DNA of 43,094 nt from Pseudomonadota bacterium (GCA_017859655.1 JAFMMO010000006.1:1-43094); one strand, 5' to 3'. Shown: positions 34,224 to 43,079, counted from the stretch's first letter. Notes: a model not told the origin generated them from the letters alone. Translations and numbers: made by a program.

Positions 34224-35549
34224 TCAGGGGGCCAGGAACCCGCGCGCGCGCTCCTCGAGGCGGTCGAAGGACTGGTAGCCGTAGTCTCGGCCTCGGACCT
34301 TTCCGCTCGGGTCGATCCAGTAAATCGTGGGGAAGGCGCGACACCAGTAGTCGTTGAACGCGACCCCCTCCCCGCGGAGGAGCATCTTGTATCCCAGATT
34401 CTTCTGCTCACTGAACTTACGAACACGCGCCGCCGAGTCGTTGTCGATGTTCACGCCGATGACCACGAGCCCGCGGGCGCCGTACTTCTCCTCGAGTTTG
34501 CTGAGGTGCGGAGCCTCCGCACGACACATCCCTCAGGTATAGCCCCAGAAGCTCAGGATCACCGTCTTCCCCCGATAGGAGGAGAGGGAGACCTCCTCGC
34601 CATCGAGGTCTTTCAGGGTGAAGTCCGGGGCCTCGCTGCCGATCAGCTTCTCCGCCGCCTCGTCCGGGTCGACGACCCCCGCCACCCGCTCGGCGTAGGA
34701 GATGAGGCTGGATTCCAGCTGAACGACGACCCCGGAGAGCCGGCCTTCGGGGTACTTCTCCCGATAGGTGCCGATCCCCTTCCGGGCCTTCTCGATCTCT
34801 TCAGGGTTGTTGCCGATCAGCGCCCGGGCCGCCGGCGCAAGGAGCTCGAACTCCTTGCCAAGCGCCTTCGCGTCGCGAGCCGGGAACTTCTCCCGATCCG
34901 TCAGCTCGATGCGCAGGGTGGCGTCCACCTGCTGTTCCAGGGTGCCGAAGGTCCGCACGAGGGAGTGGCTGAGGTCGAGGCGGGTGATCTCCGCGTCCTC
35001 GTCGAGGTCCGCGACCCAGCTCATCTCCTTCAGCTCCACCTTCATGTTGCCGTCCTGGACGATCGGGGCGGCGATCCCCAGGGTGACGCGGACCCCGGTC
35101 CCTCTCTCCTCCGCCCGGTGGGTGATCGGGAGTGGGCGGCGCATGCGCAGCGAAGGGACGGGCACGGTTACCGCACCCTCAGCCCCGGCCTTGCGCCACT
35201 TCGCCTCGATGAGCTGGTCGACCTCGAACCAGGTGAGGAACGCGTCCGCGAGGCGTCGCTCGCGGGGGTGCGCGAGCTCGGGGCGAGGGGTGCCCCGGGC
35301 GTCGCGGGCGATCGCCGCAATCGGGAAGCCGTCTCCCGGCTCCGGACAGAAGATCAGACGATGATCCGGGTCCTCCCCGGGAAGAGAGTAGGCCCGGACC
35401 TCCGAGGTGGTGGTCTGCCCACCCTCGATCCAGGTCACCCGGAAGGTCTGGATCTCCGCCCCGGCGCCCCGAAGGTCTCCGGGAGCCGAGATGAGCGCGA
35501 AAAAGGCCAATCCGACCGGCAGAAGGGCGTGAAACGCGGATTTCGACAT
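34224..35549 (-). CDS. Selenocysteine-containing TlpA-like thioredoxin (in-frame UGA at 34533-34535)
   Basis: The reading runs from ATG 35549 to TGA 34224 and is interrupted once, by TGA at 34533-34535. With UGA read as selenocysteine the product is 441 residues. A signal peptide (about 1-30) and a domain of unknown function (about 31-295) precede a thioredoxin domain. The latter starts 'APDFTLKDLDGEEVSLSSY', then 'VILSFWGYT-U-G-M-C-RAEAPHL'. Sec339 occupies exactly the first Cys of the usual CxxC, with Cys342 kept. The cis-proline P407 ('AFPTIYW') and the rest of the fold are intact and in frame. A SECIS-like hairpin follows the UGA. Other genes here end in UGA, so general recoding is excluded. 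The alternative is a recent nonsense mutation. It should act as an extracytoplasmic thiol-disulfide reductase. Confidence 0.82.
34501..34536 (-). promoter_or_regulatory. Putative bacterial SECIS element
   Basis: On the minus strand, GTGCGGA (34522-34516) pairs with TCCGCAC (34512-34506) around the loop GGC. The loop begins 17 bases after the UGA and its first two bases are G, as expected for bacterial SECIS hairpins. CTGAG, which contains the UGA, can also pair with CTCAG at the far end (34505-34501), enclosing a 36-base structure similar in size to the Escherichia coli fdhF element. Confidence 0.7.
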
Positions 35550-35949
35550 GGAGGCGGGCCCTTTCACGTCATTTCGAGGCGAGGAATCGCCTCCTCGGGC
35601 GGTGGACAGGCTATCCGGGGGGCTCCCGGGGTGCCAGTGGCCCCCCCCCCCGATCCCCGCGGGGATTCCTCCGACCTTGACTCCCGGAGGATCAGGCGGC
35701 AATCTGGAGAGGTTGGCGGACTCCCTCTGCGGGATCCGGAGGAGAGCGAACTCCCCTCTTCCGGTCCGGTCGACGAAGCGGGTCCTGGGACTCGCGGTAT
35801 CGAACCCAGCCTGCCGGGTGACTCCAACGCCGTGTGAGTCCTCCGGCGAGCCGACCGAGGTCGAGACCCCTCCCCCCTTGGGGAGTGGAGGTGGTCTCCG
35901 CGGCGGGGGAAGCTCTCACGAGCGCTCCTGTCCAAGGAAGGAGTGTTTG
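35550..35949. other. 400-base divergent intergenic region
   Basis: The region separates the selenoprotein gene from the vWA-like gene and must contain both promoters. It is GC-rich, with a C-run at 35641-35650. The open frames that run through it have no start signals. I see no convincing promoter, repeat or RNA. Confidence 0.5.
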
Positions 35950-36657
35950 ATGAAGCACTCGTGGCTGATGCTCCTCGCGATCGTTCTGGCCCTCCCCGCG
36001 ACGGGTCTCCTCCCGACCGTCAGCGGCAACGAGGATGTCCTCCAGCGGCGTCCCCTCGACCTCCCCAGCGGGGGCATCGCGGCGGACCAGGAGGAAGAGG
36101 ATGCCCCGGAGTCGATTCACTTCTGGGGGAGCGAGTTCGAAGGCGACCAGTTCGTCATCGTGTTCCCGGCCTACGGCTTCTGCGGAGACACCACCGTCTA
36201 TGCCGCGATCCGAGCCGAGGTCACCGCAGCGATCCATCAGCTCAGCTCCGAGGCGACCTTCGACCTCGTCTGCTTCAATGCTGCGACCTTCACCTGGCGC
36301 CCGATCGTCGTCCCCGCCTCGAACGGCAACTGCTCTGCCGCCGTCGCGTGGATGAACACCATGAGCCCGATCGAGCAGCACTGCATCGTCGAGGCCTGCA
36401 CCACCGCCCTGGGAATCTCCCAGGCCGGAGACGGCCAGTCGAAGCAGATGGTGGTCTGCGGCGCCCGCGGACCGTACTGCACCACCAGCGGCAGCAGCGA
36501 CGCCTCCGCCGCTCTCATGGCGATCACCGGCGCCAACTACCAGCAGACTCCGATGCACACCGTCTACTTCACGACGAACTTCTACTCGGGTGAAGAGGCG
36601 TTCTACCAGCAGCTCGCCGCCATGAACGGCGGGACGTTCCGACTCGTCGCGTTCTGA
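35950..36657 (+). CDS. Secreted vWA-like protein lacking a canonical MIDAS
   Basis: ATG 35950 has AAGGAAGGAG six bases upstream. The product is 235 residues with a signal peptide (about 1-26). From about residue 58 the order of strands resembles a von Willebrand A domain: 'FVIVFPAYGFCGDTTVYAAI', 'FDLVCFNAATFTWRPIVVP' and 'LAAMNGGTFRLVAF' at the end. The DxSxS metal site expected in the first loop is replaced by 'FPAYGFCGD'. Several cysteines (in 'GFCGD', 'LVCFN', 'NGNCSAA', 'HCIVEAC', 'VVCGARGPYC') probably form disulfides. No function can be assigned. It is followed by an excellent terminator, so it is a single-gene transcript. Confidence 0.8.
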   Translation: MKHSWLMLLAIVLALPATGLLPTVSGNEDVLQRRPLDLPSGGIAADQEEEDAPESIHFWGSEFEGDQFVIVFPAYGFCGDTTVYAAIRAEVTAAIHQLSSEATFDLVCFNAATFTWRPIVVPASNGNCSAAVAWMNTMSPIEQHCIVEACTTALGISQAGDGQSKQMVVCGARGPYCTTSGSSDASAALMAITGANYQQTPMHTVYFTTNFYSGEEAFYQQLAAMNGGTFRLVAF

Positions 36658-36679
36658 TCCCGCCGCGAGCCGGAACTTG

Positions 36680-36718
36680 AGAAGGCCGGGCGCCCCCGCG
36701 GGGGGCACCCGGCCTTCT
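36680..36718 (+). terminator. Intrinsic terminator of the vWA-like gene
   Basis: AGAAGGCCGGG (36680-36690) pairs with CCCGGCCTTCT (36708-36718). After one mismatch GCCCCC pairs with GGGGGC around the loop GCG. It is followed by TTTCC. The hairpin begins 22 bases after the stop. Confidence 0.9.
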
Positions 36719-36787
36719 TTCCATCCCGCCAGCCCGATCCGCCTCCCCCATCCGGTGCGTCGGCCCTCGCCGCGAGGGCATCGGCGG

Positions 36788-36815
36788 TTGCGTCCACGGC
36801 TCGATCACCTACCAT
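36788..36815 (+). promoter_or_regulatory. Candidate sigma70-type promoter of the M1 peptidase gene
   Basis: TTGCGT (36788-36793) and TACCAT (36810-36815) are separated by 16 bases. The expected transcription start near 36822 leaves a leader of about 64 bases. Confidence 0.4.
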
Positions 36816-36885
36816 CCCCACTGCGCTTCCTCTCCGATCAACCGAACCCGGGAGCGGAGAGTCCCCCCTGAGATCGAGGTACACC

Positions 36886-39591
36886 ATGCGCCAACGAGCC
36901 CCCCTGTCGCTCCTCCTCCCCCTCCTGCTCCTCCTCCCGACTCCCGTGCAGGCACACGACCCGCACGATCCGCACGACCCCGGCGTCCCCTGGCTGATCG
37001 TCGACAAGTTCGATCAGGGGGACCCGTTCCGTCAGCTGGAGGAGATCCTCCCCACGCCGACCGAAGCGCGCCTCGCGAGCGGGGCGCCGGGTCCCGGATA
37101 CTGGCAGAACCGCGCGGACCACCGCATCGAGGTCACCCTCGACGCCGACGCGCATCGGATCATCGGGAGCGAGTGGATCGACTACCACAATCACTCCCCC
37201 CATGAGCTCACCTACCTCTGGCTCCAGCTCGATCAGAATCGGTTCCGCGAGGACTCCCCCGGGCGCATGACCCAGACGGAGGACTCCCTCGAGGAGGGTC
37301 GCAGCTTCGGCTGGCTCCGGCGCCTCGCCACGGAGCGGACCTTCGACGGTGGATGCAACATCACCCTCGTCACCGACGAGGCGGGGGCGGATCTCCCCCA
37401 CACCATCGTCCACACCATGATGCGGATCGACCTCCCCGCCCCCCTCCCCCCCGGAGGCCGCTTCAAGTTCCGCGTCGACTGGAACCACTCGATCGTCAAC
37501 GCGGATGTGATCCGCGCCCGAGGCGGCTACGAGTGGTTCGAGGAGGCGGGGAACGCGATCTACGAGATCGCCCAGTGGTTCCCGCGCATGTGCGCCTACA
37601 CCGATGTCGACGGGTGGCAGAACAAGCAGTTCATCGGCTCGGGCGAGTTCACCCTGGAATTCGGGGACTACGAGGTTGAAATCACGGTCCCCTCGAACTT
37701 CGTCGTCGCCGCGAGCGGGGAGCTGCTCAACCCGGAGCAGGTCCTCACCGAGACCCAGCGCGAGCGTTTCGGGCGGGCGAAGACCGCGGCGACGCCGCTC
37801 TTCGTGATCACGCCGGACGAGGCTCTCGCGAACGAGGGAACGGAGGCGGACGGATCCCGCACCTGGATCTACCGGGCCGAGAACGTGCGGGACTTCGCGT
37901 TCGCCGCCTCGGAGAAGTTCATCTGGGATGCCTGGGGCGTGCCGATCGAGGGAGGACCCTCGGAGCCGGTCATGGCGATGTCCTACTACCCCCAGGAGGG
38001 GGAGCCCCTCTGGAGCCGCTACTCGACCCAGGCGATCGCCCACACCCTCGAGATGTTCTCGAAGCACACCATCCCGTACCCCTACCCCGTCTCGATCTCG
38101 GTCAACGGGCCGGTCGGGGGCATGGAGTACCCGATGATCTGCTTCAACGGTCCCCGCCCGGAGCCGGACGGGACCTACACGCCTCGCACGAAGTACGGCC
38201 TCATCGGGGTCATCATCCACGAGGTCGGACACAACTGGTTCCCGATGATCATCAACTCGGACGAGCGCCAGTGGACCTGGATGGACGAGGGACTGAACAC
38301 CTTCGTGCAGTTCCTCACCGAGCAGACCTGGGAGGATGCCTACCCCTCCCGGCGCGGGGAGCCCGAGAACATCGTCGAGTACCTGAAGAGCGCGCGTCAG
38401 GTCCCGATCATGACGAACTCGGAGTCGATCCAGCAGTTCGGTCGCAACGCCTACGCGAAGCCCGCCACGGCGATGAACATCCTGCGCGAGAGCATCCTCG
38501 GTCGGGAGCTCTTCGACTTCGCCTTCGCCGAGTACTCCCGACGCTGGGCCTTCAAGCGCCCCCAGCCCGCCGACCTCTTCCGGACCCTCGAGGACGCCTC
38601 GGGGCTGGACCTCGACTGGTTCTGGCGCGGGTGGTTCTACTCCACCGATCACTGCGACATCGCGATCGACCGCGTCGTGCACTACACCCTGCGCACCCGG
38701 GATCCCGACATCGACAAGGGCTATGACCGCGAGCGGCGCGACGCCGCGCCGGAGTCCCTCTCGAAGATCCTGAATCGGGATGTGCCGAAACGCACCGACC
38801 GCTTCCCCGAGCTTCTCGACTTCTACAACTCCTTCGACGACCTCGAGGTGACCGACGAGGATCGTCGGGCCTATGACCGGTTCCTGGCCCGGCTCTCCGA
38901 GGGGGACCGCGAGCTCCTTGCCGTCCCGTGGAACTTCTACGCGCTCCGATTCCGGAACATCGGAGGGCTGGTGATGCCCCTCGTCGTCCGGATCACCTAC
39001 GAGAGCGGTCGCGTGGAGGACCTCCGCATCCCGGCGGAGATCTGGCGTCGGGACGACACTCTCGTGACCCGATTGCTGGTGACGGAGGAGCCGATCGCCT
39101 CCCTGCTGCTCGACCCGCACGCCGAGACGGCGGACGCGGATCGGCACAACAATCACTTCCCGAGCACCATGGAGCGGGAGACCTTCACGATCGAGGAGCG
39201 CCCGACGCGAGACAACCCGATGCAGATCGCCCTCCGCTCGAAGCAGCGGTCCGAGACCGAGACGGCGGCGAAGAAGCTCGGCGAGCGGCTCTACGCGGAG
39301 TGGAAGCGGTCACCCGGAGAGGATGCGCCCCCCGCCGATGCGGAGGGAGACCTCCTGCGCGCCGCGGAGTCGGAGCGCCTCCTCGCCGATCCGTGGGGAA
39401 ACCGCTTCAAGATCGTCTTCTCCGCCGCTCCGGTCGGGGAGGGGGAGGAGTCGGAGACGCGGTTCGCCCTGATCCGCTGCGACGGTCCCGATCAGGAGGC
39501 GGCGACCCGGGACGACCTGCGCTTCGTCGTCTATCGCGACGGGCGGGTCGAGCCGACCGGCCGAGGGGACGAAGAGCCCGAGTCCGACTGA
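36886..39591 (+). CDS. Secreted M1-family zinc metallopeptidase
   Basis: ATG 36886 has GAGGT five bases upstream and is followed by a signal peptide (about 1-23) and a short His-Asp-Pro repeat (HDPHDPHDP). The product is 901 residues. The gluzincin site is complete: HEVGH at 445-449, then E468 after 18 residues ('WMDEGLN'). The exopeptidase motif appears as GGMEY (M413, E414), in the place of GAMEN. M1 enzymes trim residues from peptide N-termini. The part beyond about residue 600 is an extension without a family match, including 'ETAAKKLGERLYAEW' and a final segment resembling a pseudopilin-like 'DPWGNRFKIVF' strand. It is transcribed alone and ends in a strong hairpin. Confidence 0.94.
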   Translation: MRQRAPLSLLLPLLLLLPTPVQAHDPHDPHDPGVPWLIVDKFDQGDPFRQLEEILPTPTEARLASGAPGPGYWQNRADHRIEVTLDADAHRIIGSEWIDYHNHSPHELTYLWLQLDQNRFREDSPGRMTQTEDSLEEGRSFGWLRRLATERTFDGGCNITLVTDEAGADLPHTIVHTMMRIDLPAPLPPGGRFKFRVDWNHSIVNADVIRARGGYEWFEEAGNAIYEIAQWFPRMCAYTDVDGWQNKQFIGSGEFTLEFGDYEVEITVPSNFVVAASGELLNPEQVLTETQRERFGRAKTAATPLFVITPDEALANEGTEADGSRTWIYRAENVRDFAFAASEKFIWDAWGVPIEGGPSEPVMAMSYYPQEGEPLWSRYSTQAIAHTLEMFSKHTIPYPYPVSISVNGPVGGMEYPMICFNGPRPEPDGTYTPRTKYGLIGVIIHEVGHNWFPMIINSDERQWTWMDEGLNTFVQFLTEQTWEDAYPSRRGEPENIVEYLKSARQVPIMTNSESIQQFGRNAYAKPATAMNILRESILGRELFDFAFAEYSRRWAFKRPQPADLFRTLEDASGLDLDWFWRGWFYSTDHCDIAIDRVVHYTLRTRDPDIDKGYDRERRDAAPESLSKILNRDVPKRTDRFPELLDFYNSFDDLEVTDEDRRAYDRFLARLSEGDRELLAVPWNFYALRFRNIGGLVMPLVVRITYESGRVEDLRIPAEIWRRDDTLVTRLLVTEEPIASLLLDPHAETADADRHNNHFPSTMERETFTIEERPTRDNPMQIALRSKQRSETETAAKKLGERLYAEWKRSPGEDAPPADAEGDLLRAAESERLLADPWGNRFKIVFSAAPVGEGEESETRFALIRCDGPDQEAATRDDLRFVVYRDGRVEPTGRGDEEPESD

Positions 39592-39625
39592 TCGAGGCGC
39601 GATCGCGGGCCGATGAGGAGTGAGT

Positions 39626-39659
39626 TGAGGGGGGCACGCCCGTCGGCGCGCCCCCCTCA
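39626..39659. terminator. Bidirectional hairpin between convergent genes
   Basis: TGAGGGGGGC (39626-39635) pairs with GCCCCCCTCA (39650-39659). Inside it CGCC/GGCG closes a CGTC tetraloop. It lies 34 bases after the M1 peptidase stop and 28 bases after the stop of the minus-strand gene at 39687. The plus-strand tail is TTCTCTGTTC. Confidence 0.88.
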
Positions 39660-39686
39660 TTCTCTGTTCGCCGAGCCGGGCCGTCT

Positions 39687-40481
39687 CTAAGGACAGCTGG
39701 TCGACGGTAGGCTGCAAGCGAGCGAACCCAAGGTCGTTGGGTCCACTCCGCAGGAGGGGTAGGGCTGTGGAATCGTCGCGCCTCCTCCGAAGAGGAGCTC
39801 CAGAAGCGCGATCGCATCCAGAACGTTCAGAAGCTCGTCGTCGTTCGCATCGAGGCGATCCTCGCAGGCGGGGATCCCGACCGGTGTGAAGAGAATCTCC
39901 AGGATTCCGATCACATCGACGAGGCTGACTGCTCCGTCTCCGTTCGCATCCCCCCGCATGAAGATCGCCTGGTCGTTGATCTCGATGACGGACCCCACCG
40001 TCGCCGGGATCGTCTCGACGCCGGCGACGACGAGGACCAGCGCGACGGGCGGCGATCCGAGCACGGCGCACGGCTCGATCGGGACGATGGCGCCCGCGGG
40101 GGCGAGGACCGTGAGATCGATGTGCAGAAGCTCGTGGCCGACCCCCGGGGGCAGCGGGGTGTAGGGCGGGAAGAACGAGATCACCGTCCCCACCGTGACG
40201 CCGCCGGGATGAGCCTCGACGACATGGAAGTCGGGGGAGACCGCGGTGACGGCAGCGCCATCCTCGAGGCCGGCGAGGTCCACCGCAGCGGAGTCGTAGC
40301 AGACGCCGAAGGACCAGCCGCTGAGTTCACCGGAGCTGTCGACGAGAGTGGAGACTCGAACCGTGGCGCCGGGCGTCGCGACCGCCCCCGTGACCCGGAT
40401 GCTCTCCACCTGACCCTCGGCCGATCCTGAGCCGGCGAGACAGAAGAGAAGCACGAGCGAAGGGACGAGGCAGTGGGACAT
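39687..40481 (-). CDS. Secreted cohesin-like/dockerin-like protein
   Basis: ATG 40481 has AGGGAGA upstream on its strand. The product is 264 residues with a signal peptide (about 1-24). Residues about 25-165 resemble a cohesin-type beta-sandwich ('VATPGATVRVSTLVDSSGEL', 'LSGWSFGVCYD', 'LLHIDLTVLAPAG'). Two dockerin-like loops follow ('RGDANGDGAVSLVDVI' and 'RLDANDDELLNVLDAI'). The protein ends 'LACSLPSTSCP', the same tail type as three other proteins in the window. Function unknown; surface location inferred. Confidence 0.82.
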   Translation of the reverse strand: MSHCLVPSLVLLFCLAGSGSAEGQVESIRVTGAVATPGATVRVSTLVDSSGELSGWSFGVCYDSAAVDLAGLEDGAAVTAVSPDFHVVEAHPGGVTVGTVISFFPPYTPLPPGVGHELLHIDLTVLAPAGAIVPIEPCAVLGSPPVALVLVVAGVETIPATVGSVIEINDQAIFMRGDANGDGAVSLVDVIGILEILFTPVGIPACEDRLDANDDELLNVLDAIALLELLFGGGATIPQPYPSCGVDPTTLGSLACSLPSTSCP

Positions 40482-40639
40482 CGAGGTCTCCCTGAGGGAT
40501 CCGGACCGTGGCGAACCAGCAGCGGCTCGCCCCAATCAGAGGTTCCCACCGGAAGAGCCACGGAACCACGAGCTGTCAGGAAGTTCAGGAATGGACCGAT
40601 GTCAGACAGGTGAGACACACCTGCGCGGCCGAATCCGCC

Positions 40640-42829
40640 TCAGGGGATGCGCTGCAGAGGGACATCCAGAGGCGTGGTCTCCCCATCGAAGATCTGGACC
40701 TCGATCGGGTCGGGAGGCAGGAACCCATCGATGGTCGGCAGGTTGAGGGTGTACCACCCCGCCGCGGAGACGAGGATCCGATACGCGACCCCCACGCGAC
40801 CGCGGGTCACGACTCCCCCCTCGGTTCCGGGCAGCGGCGTCATCGTCGCGTGCCAGCCGGTGTCCCAGGGGACGAGGGTGTCCTCGTCGTAGAGCTGGAT
40901 CTCGAGCCCCTGCGCCGGCTCGAGCTCGAAGGTGAAGACGGCGGGCGCGCCTTCGGTGAGGGTGAGCTGCCGACTCGCGGGCCGATACGCCGGGTCGTTG
41001 CAGGAGATGATCACCCCTCCGAGCGGCGCGTCGAAGAGGAAGTTGTTGGTCCCGGGGGGATCGGCGGAGATCGCCACCGCACCCGCCCCGGGGACGCCGG
41101 CCTCCCGCACGGGCGTCCAGCGCAACACATCCGGCGTGGCGGGCAGGTTGCTTCCTGCGATCAGCGTCTGCACCTGAACGAGGACCGGCGCCGGGAGGGA
41201 GATGTTCGCATCAAGGTTGCCGGTCTCGGGGACCTGGAAGCTGACCCCGTAGCCGATGGGGAGGATCAGGGCGCCGAAGTTCCCCGGCTCGACATCCGCC
41301 GCCTGCCAGGAGTAGAGGACGCCATCCCCCATGTCGGTCGTGGTCATGTCGCCCGCGGCGATGTGCTGGGTGCCCTCCGTCACGTTCGCCCCCGGATCGG
41401 TCGGGCGAAGTCGGAGGGTGAAGTCGTCGAGCAGCCAGCCGGAGGGGACGAAGACGGTCCCTCCGAAGGGGACACGCTCCTGCTCCTGGATCTCCACGAT
41501 GGGGAGGAGGAGCGGCTGGGCCTCGCCGGCGGAGACGAAGACCTCCATGCTCCCCAGCACGAGGGGGTCCTGGGCCCAGCTCCCCGTCTCGACCGAGACC
41601 TCGTAGTTCCCCGGCTCGATGCCGTCGATCAGCATCGACTGCCCCGTCAACGGGCACTCGGCGTAGGGCTGGAGCTCTCCGAGGACCCTGAGGCGCAGGA
41701 GGGCGTTCGGCTGGTTCCAGACTCCGTCGAAGGTGATGTTCAGTGCTCCGCCCGGATCGAGCAGGATCTCCCGATCCCCCCCGTTCGACATGTCGATGAG
41801 GATCCGCCCCCAGGCGTGGCCGGGCGCGTGGACGTGGTACGCGATGCTCTGCCCAACCGGGACCCCATCCGAGGTCACGGTGAGAGGACTGCACTCCGCG
41901 GTCCAGAGCTGATCGGTGGGGAGAGGGGTCCCGGGGTGGGGACGGCTGTTGCGCATCCACTCGGGGATCCGGAGGAGGCGGAGCCCGCAGAGATCCTCAC
42001 CGGTCACGTTCGAGCGCACATGGAGGAGGGTCTGACTCGCCCAGCGCGCGGTGAGGGAGACGACCTGGCCTTCCCGGACGCCGAGGAGGTTGACGGGGGT
42101 GATGGCGGCGGGGCGGTCCGCGATGGTGGCATCGACGAACTGGAGGTTCCCCCCGGCGGGGGCGACGGTGCTCCACTCCCCGTTCGTGACGCTCACGGTC
42201 CGCGTCGTGTCGACGCCGGAGCCGGTGAAGCGGACCTCCAGGCTTCCGGACTCGCTCTCGTGCCGCGTCCCCTGGTCATCGATCGTGATGAGCGTTCCGG
42301 AGAGCGTGATCTCGTTGGCGAACGGCTCCGGCTCGCCGATGCCGCCGGCGCCGGTGAGCTGTCCGTTGGCGCCGCTCCCTCGGGAGCCGCCACCACCGGA
42401 GCCGCGACGCCCGGAGGCGCTCGGCCCTCCGCGTCGGGAGGCGTTGCTCCCGGTGCGACCGTCGCCGAGTCGGTCGGCGGGGTCATCCCCATCGAGCCAA
42501 CCCGCGTCTCCGCCGAAAGAGCCGGAAGAGCCCGACCCTCCCCCGTTTCGAGGTCGCACGCGCCCACGGGAGTCCCGCCCCTCCCGCAGGAAGCTCTCGG
42601 CGGCCCGCTCCGCTCGTGAGGCGGCGCTCTCTCGCCCACTTCCTCCCGCGGAGCCCTCGCTGGGGCCGATGCCGGGCGAGGTCCCCCGGTCGGAATCCGC
42701 CCAGGATCCCGCGGGCCCGGGGTCGCCGCCTCCGATCCCCTCCGAGAGACCGGGGGAGAGGACGACAAGCGCTCCCCCTCCGACGAGGAGGGTCAGAACG
42801 ACCGAGGCGATGACGATCTTGGCGGACAC
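40640..42829 (-). CDS. Large membrane-anchored surface protein with carboxypeptidase-regulatory-like folds
   Basis: The start is GTG 42829, with GGGAAG upstream on its strand. The product is 729 residues. Residues about 5-26 form a membrane anchor. A low-complexity Gly/Ser/Arg-rich stretch follows (about 33-155). The rest appears to be a series of small beta-sandwich modules with the wording of carboxypeptidase-regulatory-like or PEGA-type domains ('LIDGIEPGNYEVSVETG', 'LRLRVLGELQPYAECPLTG', 'GWYTLNLPTIDGFLPPDP'). Similar proteins in planctomycetes are of unknown function and probably extend from the membrane. It is not evidently co-transcribed with the dockerin-like gene 158 bases downstream. 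Confidence 0.82.
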   Translation of the reverse strand: MSAKIVIASVVLTLLVGGGALVVLSPGLSEGIGGGDPGPAGSWADSDRGTSPGIGPSEGSAGGSGRESAASRAERAAESFLREGRDSRGRVRPRNGGGSGSSGSFGGDAGWLDGDDPADRLGDGRTGSNASRRGGPSASGRRGSGGGGSRGSGANGQLTGAGGIGEPEPFANEITLSGTLITIDDQGTRHESESGSLEVRFTGSGVDTTRTVSVTNGEWSTVAPAGGNLQFVDATIADRPAAITPVNLLGVREGQVVSLTARWASQTLLHVRSNVTGEDLCGLRLLRIPEWMRNSRPHPGTPLPTDQLWTAECSPLTVTSDGVPVGQSIAYHVHAPGHAWGRILIDMSNGGDREILLDPGGALNITFDGVWNQPNALLRLRVLGELQPYAECPLTGQSMLIDGIEPGNYEVSVETGSWAQDPLVLGSMEVFVSAGEAQPLLLPIVEIQEQERVPFGGTVFVPSGWLLDDFTLRLRPTDPGANVTEGTQHIAAGDMTTTDMGDGVLYSWQAADVEPGNFGALILPIGYGVSFQVPETGNLDANISLPAPVLVQVQTLIAGSNLPATPDVLRWTPVREAGVPGAGAVAISADPPGTNNFLFDAPLGGVIISCNDPAYRPASRQLTLTEGAPAVFTFELEPAQGLEIQLYDEDTLVPWDTGWHATMTPLPGTEGGVVTRGRVGVAYRILVSAAGWYTLNLPTIDGFLPPDPIEVQIFDGETTPLDVPLQRIP

Positions 42830-43079
42830 GGAGGCTTCCCTTTCGGGTCGGGACGATCGGGAGGGGGCTCGGTGCCCCCGCGGAGACTCTCCTTCAGTCT
42901 ACCCCGCTCCCCCCGGAAGGCGCACGGCAGGGGGGGGTGGAACGAGCGGGGAGCGAATCGGCGATCCGCCGCAGGAAGGGTCTCTTCCGCGGGGACCGTT
43001 TCGGAATCTCTCCCGTCTCCGGGGCCCGGGGCGAGGAGAGAACCCCCTCCACCGCCCCCCTCCTCAGGGAGTGAGGACC
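42830..43079. other. Upstream region of the surface-protein gene
   Basis: No gene is supported. GGGGGC and GCCCCC near 42855-42875 can form a small hairpin. The promoter of the minus-strand gene must lie here, but no clear boxes are visible. Confidence 0.4.

Noticed and set aside
34533-34535. UGA read as tryptophan or glycine (variant genetic code)
   Set aside because: Many genes in the window, including this one, end in UGA with a normal C-terminus, so genome-wide recoding is not supported.
34224-35702. Two separate genes (a 101-residue and a longer protein) or a pseudogene at the thioredoxin locus
   Set aside because: The halves are in the same frame, separated only by UGA at the exact catalytic Cys position, and both flanks are intact; a selenocysteine codon explains this better, although a nonsense mutation cannot be fully excluded without the rest of the genome.
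36838-39156. Long minus-strand open frame opposite the M1 peptidase
   Set aside because: No domain, no ribosome-binding site; the plus-strand M1 metallopeptidase is unambiguous.
20209-40481. A cellulosome made from the dockerin-like proteins
   Set aside because: No cohesin scaffold array or glycoside hydrolase-dockerin protein is present; the repeats are the generic planctomycete type.
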